In this document: positions 45,290-54,642 of the stretch, piece by piece | Numbering within the stretch: position 1 is the first letter of the stretch | Layout of the letters: each line of letters opens with the position of its first letter | Assembly (NCBI RefSeq): GCF_003813775.1 | Contig: NZ_RPDH01000002.1 | Coordinates: 1,984,001-2,048,000, forward strand | Source: Chitinophaga lutea | GTDB taxonomy: Bacteria; Bacteroidota; Bacteroidia; Chitinophagales; Chitinophagaceae | Length of the DNA stretch: 64,000 bases | Reading direction: 5' to 3' | Program-made: the position numbers and the translations under genes | The notes under the pieces: model-generated | Databases searched by the model: none | Told to the model about the DNA's origin: nothing | What the model saw: only the letters and a program-made list of their open reading frames with translations

Positions 45290-45318
45290 ATGCCGGGCGT
45301 AATGGTTACACCCGGCAT
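45290..45318 (-). other. Hairpin in the symporter-xylB gap
   Basis: ATGCCGGG (45290-45297) pairs with CCCGGCAT (45311-45318). No T run follows on the minus strand, so it is more likely an RNA-stability or processing element than a terminator. Confidence 0.5.
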
Positions 45319-45324
45319 GACGGG

Positions 45325-46938
45325 TTACCAGAATACTGTATATAAAGCCGCGAGCACACCGCAGATGATGATCGCGCCTATGGAAAAAGCGGTATTGAGT
45401 TTGAACATGGACGCATCCACTTCGAGCCCTTTCGGATTGTCTTTGCTCTTCGGATCGAGGATGCTCATGATGCCCATGATCACCACGATGATGATGAACA
45501 CCCAGCCCATCCGGTTAATGAAAGGCAGTTCGGGCATGCCGAACTTCAGGGCCACCGATAACGGAATGGCGAGGATAGCGCCTACCAGTGCGGCGTTGGC
45601 CGTGGTGCGCTTCCAGAAAAAGCCCATGATGAATATCGCGAACACGCCCGGAGAAATGAAGCCGGTGTATTCCTGGATGTACTGGAAACCCTGGTCGAGG
45701 CTTTTCAGCGCCGGGGCTACCAGCGCACCGATGATGATGGCCACCACGATGGTGTAACGGCCTACCTTCACCTGGTCCTGTTCCGTAGCGTCTTTCTTGA
45801 AGAAGTGTTTGTAAATATCGAGTGTGAAAATGGTGGCGATACTGTTGGCTTTTCCGGCCAGGGAAGCTACGATGGCAGCGGTCAGCGCGGCGAACGACAA
45901 ACCTTTCAGGCCGGCCGGCAGCAGGTTGAGCAATACGGGGTAAGCATGGTCGGGTTTCACGGTGCCGGCGGCATCCAGCATCTCCTGCTGGAACATGCCG
46001 TTTTTATACAGCACATAAGCGGCAATACCCGGCAGCACTACGATCACCGGCATCAGCAGTTTCAGGAAACCGGCGAACAGGAGGCCGTTGCGCGCGGTTT
46101 TGAGATCCGCGCCCAGTGCGCGTTGCGTAATGTACTGGTTGCATCCCCAGTAGTTGAGGTTCACGATCCACATACCGCCGATCAGCACCGCCAGGCCCGG
46201 CAGGTCTTTATAGTGCTCGCTTTCCGGGGAGAAGATCATGTGGAAATGCTCCGGCGCTTTCTGGCGCAGCAGTCCTACCCCATCCCACATGCCCGAACCG
46301 CCGAAGTGGTCGGATACCAGGTTGAGTGCAAGATAAGTGGTGGCCAAACCGCCGAGTATCAGGAAAAACACCTGGATCACATCCGTATAACCGATCACCT
46401 TCATACCGCCCAGCGTGATAAAAATCGCGAACACAGACAGCGCCATCACGCAGGTCCAGAACGGAATGCCCGAAATGGTCTGAATGGCCAGTGCGCCGAG
46501 GTACAGGATGGAAGTGAGGTTTACGAACACGTAGAGCAACAGCCAGAACACGGCCATCACGGTGCTCACGCGCCCGTCGTACCGTTGCAGCAGGAACTGC
46601 GGCATCGTGTAAATCTTGTTCTTGAGGTAGATGGGCAGGAAAAATATCGCCACTACCAGCAGGGTGGCAGCCGCCATCCATTCATACGTGGAAATGGCCA
46701 GCCCCATTTTAAAACCGGAACCGGACATGCCGATGAATTGTTCCGCGGAAATGTTGGACGCAATCAACGAAGCCCCGATGGCCCACCAGGTAAGGGAACC
46801 CTCTGCAAGGAAAAAGTCTTTCGTATCAGCGGAGGCCTTCCTCTTTCTTTGATAGATATAATAACCGTAACCGGCTACGATAACAAAGTAAAATGCGAAA
46901 ACCAGGTAATCGAGTGGCAGCAGCCCTGTGTTGTTCAT
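45325..46938 (-). CDS. Sodium/sugar symporter (SSS family)
   Basis: A 537-residue inner-membrane transporter with about 14 hydrophobic segments and the SSS layout. Signature stretches are YYIYQRKRKASADTKDFFLAE, GSLTWWAIGASLIASNISAEQFIGMSGSG (helix 1 region, quoted in part), and NLNYWGCNQYITQRALGA. It resembles SGLT-type carriers of Bacteroidetes. Next to xylB and xylA, D-xylose or a xyloside is the likely substrate. It is first in the symporter-xylB-xylA series; a terminator separates it from the fucosidase gene upstream. Confidence 0.9.
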   Translation of the reverse strand: MNNTGLLPLDYLVFAFYFVIVAGYGYYIYQRKRKASADTKDFFLAEGSLTWWAIGASLIASNISAEQFIGMSGSGFKMGLAISTYEWMAAATLLVVAIFFLPIYLKNKIYTMPQFLLQRYDGRVSTVMAVFWLLLYVFVNLTSILYLGALAIQTISGIPFWTCVMALSVFAIFITLGGMKVIGYTDVIQVFFLILGGLATTYLALNLVSDHFGGSGMWDGVGLLRQKAPEHFHMIFSPESEHYKDLPGLAVLIGGMWIVNLNYWGCNQYITQRALGADLKTARNGLLFAGFLKLLMPVIVVLPGIAAYVLYKNGMFQQEMLDAAGTVKPDHAYPVLLNLLPAGLKGLSFAALTAAIVASLAGKANSIATIFTLDIYKHFFKKDATEQDQVKVGRYTIVVAIIIGALVAPALKSLDQGFQYIQEYTGFISPGVFAIFIMGFFWKRTTANAALVGAILAIPLSVALKFGMPELPFINRMGWVFIIIVVIMGIMSILDPKSKDNPKGLEVDASMFKLNTAFSIGAIIICGVLAALYTVFW

Positions 46939-47035
46939 ATTTGATCAGTATAACGTGATAACGTGAGAATCATATATCCCGTCAAGATAGCAAACAATTT
47001 TTAATTGTAAAATCAACAGTTAAAAAAAAAGGCAT

Positions 47036-47064
47036 AAAAAAGGGGCCTTTTGAGGGCCCCCTTT
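47036..47064 (-). terminator. Terminator of the GH29 gene
   Basis: GGGGCC (47042-47047) pairs with GGCCCC (47055-47060), with extra A-T pairs outside; a T run follows on the minus strand. Confidence 0.75.
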
Positions 47065-47081
47065 AAAGTGTTCAGTATCAA

Positions 47082-48551
47082 CTAAATGGTCTGTGTGATC
47101 TTGAATGCGAAAGCGTGGCGGCAGGGTACTTCCTGTACGGACAACTTCGGCACGGTGACCTCGATGCCCTCTTTGACCTTTTTGAACGCCAGCTTGCGGG
47201 GCAGGCCCAGCAGCTGCACGGTGGTACCGGCGGAAGGATTCACGTCGCGGATGAGGAACCTGCCTTCGGGCAGCCTGGGAGCAATCGCATATACGGTGCT
47301 GCCATTGGCCGTGAAAAAGATTTCCTTCGCCGCGTATCCCGGTTCGGGCTGTACGGTCTGTTTGAGCATGGCCTCGCCGCTCACCATGCCGTGGGGCGGC
47401 TTCCAGTCGCGGCGCCCGGCCGACCACTGCACTTTGTTTTTCCAGCTGCGGGTGTTGTAAATGGCCTCGCCGTTCACTTTCAGCCACTCCCCTATTTCGA
47501 GAAGGCGCTCCTGCATGATCGGCGGTATTTTGCCGTGGCCGTCGGGCCCGATGTCGAGCAGCAGGTTACCGCCGCTGCTCACGATGTCGGTGAGCAGGTA
47601 GATGAGGGACTGCGTGCTGTTGTAATCCTCGATGTCTTCATTACGGTTATACCCGAACGAAAAGCCCATCCCCCGGCATTCCTCCCAGGGCCGGCTAAAG
47701 GTGGCGCCTACCTCATATTCGGTGGTGTAGTAGCCGCCGTGGTTTTTGCGGATACCTTTCCCCCAGCGGTCGTTCACCGCTACCTTGTCTTTCACCGGCG
47801 ATTCATTGAAGAGCCAGGTCAGGAATTCGCGCGACTGCCAGAGGGTATCGCTCTGGTCCCATTCACCGTCCGGCCAGATGATGTCCGGTTCATAACGGTT
47901 CACCAGGTCGCGGAGCTGCGGCAGCATGTGCTCATTGACGTACTCCTTGTATTTTTTATCGCGGTAGAGCGGGTTGTACCATTCGTAGAGGGAATAATAG
48001 AATCCCATCTTCACGCTTGTTTTTTTAACGGCGGTGGTGAGGTCGCCGAGGAGGTCGCGTTTTGCCGCACCGTCCACTGCATTCCAGGGGCGGCCGAAGG
48101 CTTTGGTGGCTTCTTTGCTGGGCCAGAGCGCAAACCCGTCGTGGTGTTTGGAGGTGAGCACGATGTATTTCGCGCCGGATTTTTCGAACAGCTTCGCCCA
48201 GGCTTCCGGGTCGTAGTCTTCCGCTTTAAAATAATCCGCGAACTGGTAGTACGAAAAATCCTTGCCGTATACTTTGTTGTGATGATCCACCACGGCGGTG
48301 GGCGAAGGGTTGTTGTTGCCGAATACCTTGCCGCTTTGCAGCCAGTACTGGTACCATTCCGAATAGACGCCCTTGGGCGCCCAGGCGGGCACGGAATAAA
48401 CGCCCCAGTGAATGAAGATGCCGAATTTGGCGTTCTCGAACCATGCCGGCACGGGCCGGCTGTCTAACGATTCCCAGGTGGGCTTATACTGTGCCTTTAT
48501 CGTAATGGGCAACAGCAGGGCAAGCCAAACAAGATGTCTGAATAACTGCAT
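47082..48551 (-). CDS. GH29 alpha-L-fucosidase, secreted
   Basis: A 489-residue glycoside hydrolase with signal peptide (about 1-20). The family N-terminus WFENAKFGIFIHWGVYSVPA, the sugar-binding TSKHHDGFALWPS (about 134-146) and the nucleophile motif IIWPDGEWDQS with Asp228 are all present. A C-terminal beta domain ends the chain. It should release alpha-linked L-fucose in the periplasm or outside the cell. It follows the GH95 gene by 12 bp, so both fucosidases are made together. Confidence 0.93.
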   Translation of the reverse strand: MQLFRHLVWLALLLPITIKAQYKPTWESLDSRPVPAWFENAKFGIFIHWGVYSVPAWAPKGVYSEWYQYWLQSGKVFGNNNPSPTAVVDHHNKVYGKDFSYYQFADYFKAEDYDPEAWAKLFEKSGAKYIVLTSKHHDGFALWPSKEATKAFGRPWNAVDGAAKRDLLGDLTTAVKKTSVKMGFYYSLYEWYNPLYRDKKYKEYVNEHMLPQLRDLVNRYEPDIIWPDGEWDQSDTLWQSREFLTWLFNESPVKDKVAVNDRWGKGIRKNHGGYYTTEYEVGATFSRPWEECRGMGFSFGYNRNEDIEDYNSTQSLIYLLTDIVSSGGNLLLDIGPDGHGKIPPIMQERLLEIGEWLKVNGEAIYNTRSWKNKVQWSAGRRDWKPPHGMVSGEAMLKQTVQPEPGYAAKEIFFTANGSTVYAIAPRLPEGRFLIRDVNPSAGTTVQLLGLPRKLAFKKVKEGIEVTVPKLSVQEVPCRHAFAFKITQTI

Positions 48552-48563
48552 GTATCAGGTGGT

Positions 48564-50951
48564 TTATAATAATTGATGTACCGGCACTACTACTTCTTTT
48601 CCTTTTTCGATGGAAAGAGGCAGCAGGTGCTGGCGGTATTTCAGTACGATGTTGCGGCCGGTGGTGGAGCGCAGCACGAGGCCGGAGAGCACGCCATCTT
48701 TCCAGCTGATGTCTAGCTCAAACCCACCGCGGGCGCAAAGCCCCGTAACGCTCCCGTTCGCCCAGGCTGCGGGCAGTGTGGGCAATACTTCCACATAATC
48801 GCCATGGCTTTGCAGCAGCGCTTCCGCGATGCCGGCCGTTCCGCCGAAGTTACCGTCGATCTGGAACGGCGGGTGGTTATCGAACAGGTTGGGCAGCGTG
48901 GACTTGGCCAGCAGCGCCTGCAGGTGGTTGCGCACACTGTCTGCCTGTTTGAGGCGGGCGTAAAAATTGATGATCCAGGCCCTGCTCCACCCGGTATGCC
49001 CGCCGCCTTTGCTGAGGCGGCCGGTGAGGGTTTTCAGTGCGCCTTCGAACAAGGAGGGCGACTGCTCCGTGATCTGCGTGCCGGGGTGCAGGCCGAAGAG
49101 ATGGGAGATGTGCCGGTGACCGGGCTCCGCTTCTTCATATTCGTGTATCCATTCCAGTATGCGGCCGTCTTTCCCCGTCCGGGTGGGCGGCAGCTGCGTT
49201 ATGATCTGTTGCCAGCGCGCCGCGTCCGCCGAATCGGTCCTCAGCAGGTTGGCGGCGGCGATACATTTGGAAAGGAACTCGCGGAGTATCTGGCTGTCCA
49301 TCGTAGGCCCGTAAGTAAGGCCAGCAGGTTTGCCCGTCACCGGGTGCACGAACCTGTTTTCCGGCGAGCTGCCCGGAGAAGAGACGAGGTAGCCTTCGGG
49401 ACTTTTCACGAGAAAGTCCTCCACGAACAGGGCATGTTCTTTCATGATGGGATACGCCCTTGTTTTGAGGAAATTATAATCCAGCGTAAACGCATAATGT
49501 TCCCAGAAGTGGAGGCACATCCAGCTGGCGGCCATTGGAAAGGTACCCCATGCGGCACTGGCCTGCACGCCTGTTTTCCCGAAAGCGTCGGTGCAGTGAT
49601 GCACCACCCATCCGCGGGCGTTGTACATTTTTTTGGCGGTGATGCGGCCCTGTGGGCGGATGTAATCCATAAAGTCGAACAGCGGCGCGGTGGTTTGGGA
49701 AAGATTGGTGACTTCCGCCGGCCAGTAGTTCATCTGGAGGTTGATGTTGGTATGAAAGTCCGCATTCCACGGTGCGTCGAGGTGCTGGTTCCAGATGCCC
49801 TGCAGGTTAGCCGGCAGTACGCCCGGGCGGCGGGAGCTGGAGAGCAGCAGGTAACGGCCGTACTGGAAGTACAGGGCTACGAGGTGCGGATCTTCATGCC
49901 CTTTTTTCACCTGCTGCAAGCGTTCATCGGTTGGCGTTGCGTCTTCCGCCACCTCCCCGATCTGCAGTTTCACTTTTTTCATGACCGCCTCAAAATCCTT
50001 TACATGCGCGGCCTGTATCTGTGCGTAGCTGCGCAGGGCGGCCTGCTGGAGCAATTGTTTGCATTTGTTGAGGGCGATGCTGGCGCCGGGGTCCACATCC
50101 TGTTTGACGGCATTGTAATTGGTAGCGCCCTGGATGTATAAAGTAACGGCGTTGGCGTTCTTCACCTGTAGCCCACCCTCTTTTGCCTGAATGGCGCCGC
50201 CGGTGGGGGTGGCCTGCAGCATACCCGCAAAGCGCATATGCAGGCCCGCGGGGCCCCGTTTCTCTTTGCCTTCCAGGTCGTTGATCTGCCCGTTCAGCAC
50301 CAGCTGGTTATTGCCCGCTGCGGTCACTTTGCAATCGATGCACCGGGAGCTGGTATCCCTGGGCGCCGGCCGGTCGAGCGAAATGAAAGCATCGATGGAA
50401 GCAGGCTTTGAAGCCGTGATCCGTACCACGATGACGTTGTTCGGCGCCGATGCGAGCACTTCCTGTTTATATTCCACACCGTTCACGGTGAAGCGGGTGG
50501 TACTGATGCCGTTTTCTATATTCAGTTCGCGGTGGTATCCCGTATAATCCGTAAACCCGTACCGGATGTTAACGTTCATGAGGGTCTGGTTGGAACGGAA
50601 GTTACGCGCGATCTGGGTGGAGTTCTCTCCGTCCACCGCCACGAAATTCGGTTGCGCGATGGCCAGCGCCTCGTCGTTTTTGTTCGCAAAAAGCAACCGG
50701 CGGATGGTGTCGAGCACCTTGTAGGCGTTAGGGTTGGCATCGTTGAACTTGTTGCCCGCCCATACGCTTTCCTCGTTGATCTGTAAGATTTCGTTGCCGG
50801 GCCTGCCGTACACCATGGCGCCCAGGCGGCCGTTGCCAACGGGCAGGGCTTCCTCCCATCTGGCGGCAGGTTGCTGATACCAAAGGCGAAGGGGCTGCTG
50901 GGCATATACGACATTGCCAAGCAGCAGAAACAGGATAAGGATCTTTTTCAT
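48564..50951 (-). CDS. GH95 alpha-L-fucosidase, secreted
   Basis: A 795-residue enzyme with signal peptide (ending VVYAQQ). The N-terminal domain starts LWYQQPAARWEEALPVGNGR, LGAMVYGRPGNEILQINEES, VWAGNKF, the hallmark of GH95. The catalytic barrel shows WNADFHTNINLQMNYWPAE, and SHLFGLHPGTQIT and FQIDGNFGGTAGIAEALLQS near the C-terminus. GH95 members are inverting 1,2-alpha-L-fucosidases or related alpha-L-galactosidases acting on glycans such as xyloglucan side chains. It heads the pair with GH29. Confidence 0.93.
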   Translation of the reverse strand: MKKILILFLLLGNVVYAQQPLRLWYQQPAARWEEALPVGNGRLGAMVYGRPGNEILQINEESVWAGNKFNDANPNAYKVLDTIRRLLFANKNDEALAIAQPNFVAVDGENSTQIARNFRSNQTLMNVNIRYGFTDYTGYHRELNIENGISTTRFTVNGVEYKQEVLASAPNNVIVVRITASKPASIDAFISLDRPAPRDTSSRCIDCKVTAAGNNQLVLNGQINDLEGKEKRGPAGLHMRFAGMLQATPTGGAIQAKEGGLQVKNANAVTLYIQGATNYNAVKQDVDPGASIALNKCKQLLQQAALRSYAQIQAAHVKDFEAVMKKVKLQIGEVAEDATPTDERLQQVKKGHEDPHLVALYFQYGRYLLLSSSRRPGVLPANLQGIWNQHLDAPWNADFHTNINLQMNYWPAEVTNLSQTTAPLFDFMDYIRPQGRITAKKMYNARGWVVHHCTDAFGKTGVQASAAWGTFPMAASWMCLHFWEHYAFTLDYNFLKTRAYPIMKEHALFVEDFLVKSPEGYLVSSPGSSPENRFVHPVTGKPAGLTYGPTMDSQILREFLSKCIAAANLLRTDSADAARWQQIITQLPPTRTGKDGRILEWIHEYEEAEPGHRHISHLFGLHPGTQITEQSPSLFEGALKTLTGRLSKGGGHTGWSRAWIINFYARLKQADSVRNHLQALLAKSTLPNLFDNHPPFQIDGNFGGTAGIAEALLQSHGDYVEVLPTLPAAWANGSVTGLCARGGFELDISWKDGVLSGLVLRSTTGRNIVLKYRQHLLPLSIEKGKEVVVPVHQLL

Positions 50952-51041
50952 AACTGTACGACGATGATAAAATAAATATAATCATTGCCCGTGGCCGTTA
51001 CAAGCAACGGGTAATTCACTATCAGCAATTGCGATTATTCT

Positions 51042-52160
51042 TTATTCATGCATCAGCGCGGCGAGGGAGCGGCCAACTTCCGAACCGATGGCGATGCCCA
51101 TTCCGCCCATCCGCACAGCGAGCCAGATGCGTTTTGAATAAGCCTTCACAATGGGCTGCTTGTTCTGGCCGAAAGCCATAATGCCCGCCCAGCGGTCTTC
51201 TATAACAAACGGATGATGGGGCAGGATGAGGGTACGGAGTTTGTCTTCCAGGTCTTGTTGTATGCGTGCGCTCAAAGCGATATCGGTTGTCGTTTCTCCG
51301 CCAAAATCCAGGTTGCGGCCACCGCCGAAAAGCACGCGGCCGTTCAGTTCCCGAAAGTAATAATATCCTTCGTCGAAATGAAATATTCCTTTGAAGGGAA
51401 GATCTTTCACGGGTCCGGTGATGAGCACCTGCCCGCGGCCGGGGGTGATGTCGAGCTCGGGCAGGAAGTCGCCGGTAAAGGCGTTGGTGCAGATGGCAAG
51501 CTGTTCCGCGCTGAACTGCAGGCTGTTGTTGACGGTTACTTTCACCTGCTGTGCGTCTTCTTCAAAGGAGGTGACTTCGCAGCCCGTTTTGATTTCGATG
51601 CCGCGCTCGAAGGCGAGGTCGATGAGGGTGCGCATCATCATGCCGGTATGCAGCTCTCCCTCGAAGTTATTTTTAACGAGATGTCTGACGTGCGACCTGG
51701 CAAAACCGAAGGCGTCGATCTTATCGTCGGCCATGGAAAAGGCGGGGCCGGGCAGGATGTCGAACAGCATGGCGTTGACGGCTTCCATTTGTTGCAGCGC
51801 CGGTAATTCGGCTTCGCCGATAAGCTCGTAACTGCCGTTTTCACGATACTGCATCCGGTCGTCGCCGATGCGGGAGCGCAGCAGTTGCAGGCCTTTTTTA
51901 CGCATCTGCACGAGGGCCACTACTTCTTTGGCAGGCATACGGCGCAGGTCGTCGAGGATTTCGGTGAGGCTGCCGATGCAGGCGAAGCCCGCGTTACGCG
52001 TAGATGCGCCGGAAGGCAGCAAACCCCGCTCGAGCACAAGGATGCGTTTGCGGGGGAATCGTTCTTTGATGCTGATAGCGGCCGACAGGCCCACGATGCC
52101 GCTTCCCAGGAGGATGCAGTCGTAATGAAGGAGACTTTGTTTTTCCCAGTAACTGAGCAT
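51042..52160 (-). CDS. FAD-dependent oxidoreductase (DAO family)
   Basis: A 372-residue flavoprotein of the D-amino-acid-oxidase/glycine-oxidase group. The dinucleotide-binding motif YDCILLGSGIVGLSAAISIK at about 13-32, LERGLLPSGASTRNAGFACIG, and the late GRGQVLITGP and AVRMGGMGIAIGSEVGRSLA are family features. No signal peptide. The substrate (an amine or amino acid) cannot be told. The gene stands alone, 90 bp upstream of the GH95 start on the same strand, without clear terminator between. Confidence 0.87.
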   Translation of the reverse strand: MLSYWEKQSLLHYDCILLGSGIVGLSAAISIKERFPRKRILVLERGLLPSGASTRNAGFACIGSLTEILDDLRRMPAKEVVALVQMRKKGLQLLRSRIGDDRMQYRENGSYELIGEAELPALQQMEAVNAMLFDILPGPAFSMADDKIDAFGFARSHVRHLVKNNFEGELHTGMMMRTLIDLAFERGIEIKTGCEVTSFEEDAQQVKVTVNNSLQFSAEQLAICTNAFTGDFLPELDITPGRGQVLITGPVKDLPFKGIFHFDEGYYYFRELNGRVLFGGGRNLDFGGETTTDIALSARIQQDLEDKLRTLILPHHPFVIEDRWAGIMAFGQNKQPIVKAYSKRIWLAVRMGGMGIAIGSEVGRSLAALMHE

Positions 52161-52373
52161 AGCAGCAATTTAGGTAAAATTTGGGAGAACGAAGTGTAAA
52201 GTGTAACTTTACGCTTTACACGTTGTGACCGGTCATACTCAGGTGATCTTTGACTACCGGGAAAGCTGTTATTTCCTTAGGAAATTCAGCATTATCTCTT
52301 GAAAACCCGGTAATATATCAAGCCTTCACCCTTTTCCTTGTAGTTGATCTATTATGGATAAATAACAACAAGG

Positions 52374-52655
52374 ATGATCAAACACTTCAAAAGCAAGGCG
52401 CTGAGAGCTTTCTGGGAACACGATAAAAAGTCAGGCCTGCCGGCACAACATACCGGGAAGATAAGACGGATCCTGTATGTACTGGATATTGCCGCGATGC
52501 CGGAAGATATGCAGGCTGAAGCGAGCTGGAAAGCCCACCCGTTGAAAGGTCCCATGCAAGGTTACTGGAGCATATGGGTAAGCGGGAATTACAGGATAGT
52601 ATTTTTATTTAAAGACGGCCATGCTTACGAGGTTGATTATATTGACTACCATTAA
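52374..52655 (+). CDS. higB: HigB/RelE-type toxin
   Basis: A 93-residue basic protein of the plasmid-maintenance killer type: MIKHFKSKALRAFWEHDKKS, then HTGKIRRILYVLDIAAMPED and the C-terminal YWSIWVSGNYRIVFLFKDG, VDYIDYH. Such toxins are ribosome-dependent mRNA endonucleases. The toxin gene comes first, 12 bp before the antitoxin, as in other higBA loci. No mobile element is visible around it, so it is a chromosomal addiction-type or stress module. Confidence 0.88.
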   Translation: MIKHFKSKALRAFWEHDKKSGLPAQHTGKIRRILYVLDIAAMPEDMQAEASWKAHPLKGPMQGYWSIWVSGNYRIVFLFKDGHAYEVDYIDYH

Positions 52656-52667
52656 TAAACCGAACAT

Positions 52668-53060
52668 ATGAAGCGAAAAATGAAATTTGAGCACCCGGGT
52701 ATTTTGCTGAAAGAAGAGCTTTTTGACTACCAGGGCCTTACTATTACGGAAGCTGCAAAATTGTTGAAAGTAACCCGCCCGGCATTATCGAAAGTGGCCA
52801 ACGGGAGGGCGGTTATTTCCGTGGACATGAGCCTCCGGATCGCCGCAGTATTTGGCGGAACGGCCGAAATCTGGCAGCGGATGCAGACAGCCTACGACCT
52901 CCAGGAAGCCAAACCCAGAATTGACAAGCTCAAGCTGAAGCGGTACCAGCCCAAAGCGCAACAAAAAACAGCGGCAACCGGCAAGGCTGAAAGCACCGGC
53001 ATGACCGGCAGGCAAACGCAGGCACGCATTCCTCTGGCTGCCCGGCAGTTCAACGATTGA
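52668..53060 (+). CDS. higA: HigA-type antitoxin with extended basic tail
   Basis: A 130-residue DNA-binding antitoxin. The Xre-type helix-turn-helix spans about residues 20-75 (LTITEAAKLLKVTRPALSKV, ISVDMSLRIAAVFGGTAEIW), the usual HigA layout. Typical HigA proteins end near residue 100; here about 35 extra Lys/Gln/Thr/Ala-rich residues (KRYQPKAQQKTAATGKAEST and on) follow. It should neutralise the upstream toxin and repress the pair. The start ATG at 52668 is four codons before another Met. Confidence 0.88.
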   Translation: MKRKMKFEHPGILLKEELFDYQGLTITEAAKLLKVTRPALSKVANGRAVISVDMSLRIAAVFGGTAEIWQRMQTAYDLQEAKPRIDKLKLKRYQPKAQQKTAATGKAESTGMTGRQTQARIPLAARQFND

Positions 53061-53071
53061 TGCCCGGCGAT

Positions 53072-53103
53072 AAAAAAAGCCCCATCCGTACGAACGAGGC
53101 TTT
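53072..53103 (-). terminator. Terminator of the ilvA gene
   Basis: AAAGCC (53076-53081) pairs with GGCTTT (53098-53103) around a 16-nt loop, followed on the minus strand by a T run. The stem is short, so the call is moderate. Confidence 0.55.
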
Positions 53104-53155
53104 ACACCACTACTATAGGTTGAACCAATACTAAACCAGCAATAGAATTCACCCG

Positions 53156-54412
53156 CTACACCAGGTAACCGAACAGGTTATCGTCCTTGTTCAGCTCCGT
53201 GTAATGCACATTGTATTTGCGCATGTTGGCGATCAGCAGGTCATAATCCTCCCGGTTCTTCAGCTCTATGCCCACCAGGGCGGGGCCTGTTTCCTTGTTA
53301 TGTTTCTGAATGAATTCGAAACGGGTAATGTCGTCGCCGGGGCCGAGCACATGGTTCACAAAATCCCGCAGGGCGCCGGGGCGCTGTGCGAAACGCACGA
53401 TAAAATAGTGCTTCAGGCCTTCGTACAGCAGGGACCGTTCCTTGATTTCCTGCATGCGGTCGATGTCGTTATTGCTGCCGCTCACCACACACACCACCTT
53501 TTTGCCGCTGATGTCGGCCGCGTAATCGTCCAGCGCGGCGATCGACAGTGCGCCTGCCGGTTCCACCACAATCGCATCCTCGTTGTACAACTTCAGGATG
53601 GTGGAGCAGATGCGGCCTTCGGGCACGAGGCTCATTTTGTTCAGGGCGTCTTTACAGATCTGATAGGTCAGCTCTCCTACCCGCTTTACCGCCGCTCCGT
53701 CCACAAACCGGTCTATTTCCGGCAAGGTAACGGGGCCGCCGTTTTCGAGAGCGCGCTGCATGGAGGGAGCGCCTTCGGGCTCTACGCCTACGATGGTCGT
53801 AGCAGGGCTGTATGTGCGGAAGTAAGCGCCTACGCCTGAGGCCAGGCCACCGCCGCCTACCGGCATGAACAAATAATCCACGTCCTGCAGCTCTTCCAGT
53901 ATTTCCACGCCTACCGTGCCTTGCCCTTCAATGATACGGGCATCGTCGAACGGCGGTATGAAGGTCATGCTGTGCTCGCGGGTATAGGCCTGGGCTTCGG
54001 CCGCACAATCGTCGAACGTGTCGCCTATGAGCCGGATCTCTATACTGTCGCCGCCAAACATCTTCACCTGGTTCACTTTCTGTTTCGGTGTAATGATGGG
54101 CATGAATACCACGCCTTTTACGTTCAGCTTTTTGCAGGAATAGGCAAATCCCTGTGCATGGTTCCCTGCGCTGGCGCAGGTGAGACCGTTGGCAAGCAGC
54201 TCCGCATCGAGGCTGCTCATCATATTGTATGCGCCTCTCAGTTTATAAGAGCGCACCACCTGCATATCTTCTCTTTTCAGATAAACATCGCAGTTGTACC
54301 GGCGCGAGAGGTTGGCGTTGTACATTAAAGGGGTACGGACCACCACGGGCTGCAGCCTTTCGGCAGCTTCCTTTATCCGCCGGGTATCGATCGTATTGAG
54401 CACTTCAGACAT
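53156..54412 (-). CDS. ilvA: Threonine dehydratase (biosynthetic)
   Basis: A 418-residue PLP enzyme that deaminates threonine to 2-oxobutanoate, the entry to isoleucine. VVRSYKLRGAYNMM carries the PLP lysine (Lys57); ASAGNHAQGFAYSCKK and MPVGGGGLASGVGAYF are fold-type II signatures. The C-terminal 90 residues hold a single ACT-like regulatory domain (YFIVRFAQRPGALRDFVNHV), as in the shorter biosynthetic forms; E. coli IlvA has two. It is last in the ilv series, after a 230-bp structured gap. Confidence 0.95.
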   Translation of the reverse strand: MSEVLNTIDTRRIKEAAERLQPVVVRTPLMYNANLSRRYNCDVYLKREDMQVVRSYKLRGAYNMMSSLDAELLANGLTCASAGNHAQGFAYSCKKLNVKGVVFMPIITPKQKVNQVKMFGGDSIEIRLIGDTFDDCAAEAQAYTREHSMTFIPPFDDARIIEGQGTVGVEILEELQDVDYLFMPVGGGGLASGVGAYFRTYSPATTIVGVEPEGAPSMQRALENGGPVTLPEIDRFVDGAAVKRVGELTYQICKDALNKMSLVPEGRICSTILKLYNEDAIVVEPAGALSIAALDDYAADISGKKVVCVVSGSNNDIDRMQEIKERSLLYEGLKHYFIVRFAQRPGALRDFVNHVLGPGDDITRFEFIQKHNKETGPALVGIELKNREDYDLLIANMRKYNVHYTELNKDDNLFGYLV

Positions 54413-54437
54413 TGTTGTAACCAGTTAAAAGTAAAAG

Positions 54438-54623
54438 AAAAAGGGAAATGAAAGTCCGGAAACACTCATCGAATGTAACACACTCCTCCGCATCCAATAC
54501 CGTTCAATCTGTTGCTGTTGTTCATCCGTTCATGATTGATTTTCCAATTGCCGGACGGAACCTCGCATGAGAGATGCTTCTTTATGGGAAGAGGCTCTCA
54601 TGCTCGGTTTCATTTCCCTTTTT
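54438..54623. repeat. 16-bp long-range inverted repeat and inner hairpin in the ilvC-ilvA gap
   Basis: AAAAAGGGAAATGAAA (54438-54453) and its perfect reverse complement (54608-54623) are 154 nt apart. Between them GCATGAGAG (54565-54573) and CTCTCATGC (54595-54603) form a 9-bp stem topped by a CTTC/GAAG extension. On the minus strand the distal arm is followed by CTTTTACTTTT. The transcript upstream of ilvA therefore has a folded spacer. No obvious leader peptide lies in it. Confidence 0.75.
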
Positions 54624-54642
54624 TTATTACTTGAAAACCGGA

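Noticed and set aside
54480..54617. Two short ORFs (27 and 19 codons) in the ilvC-ilvA gap as leader peptides
   Set aside because: Neither is enriched in Ile, Val, Leu or Thr codons, and their position relative to the folded spacer does not suggest stalling control.
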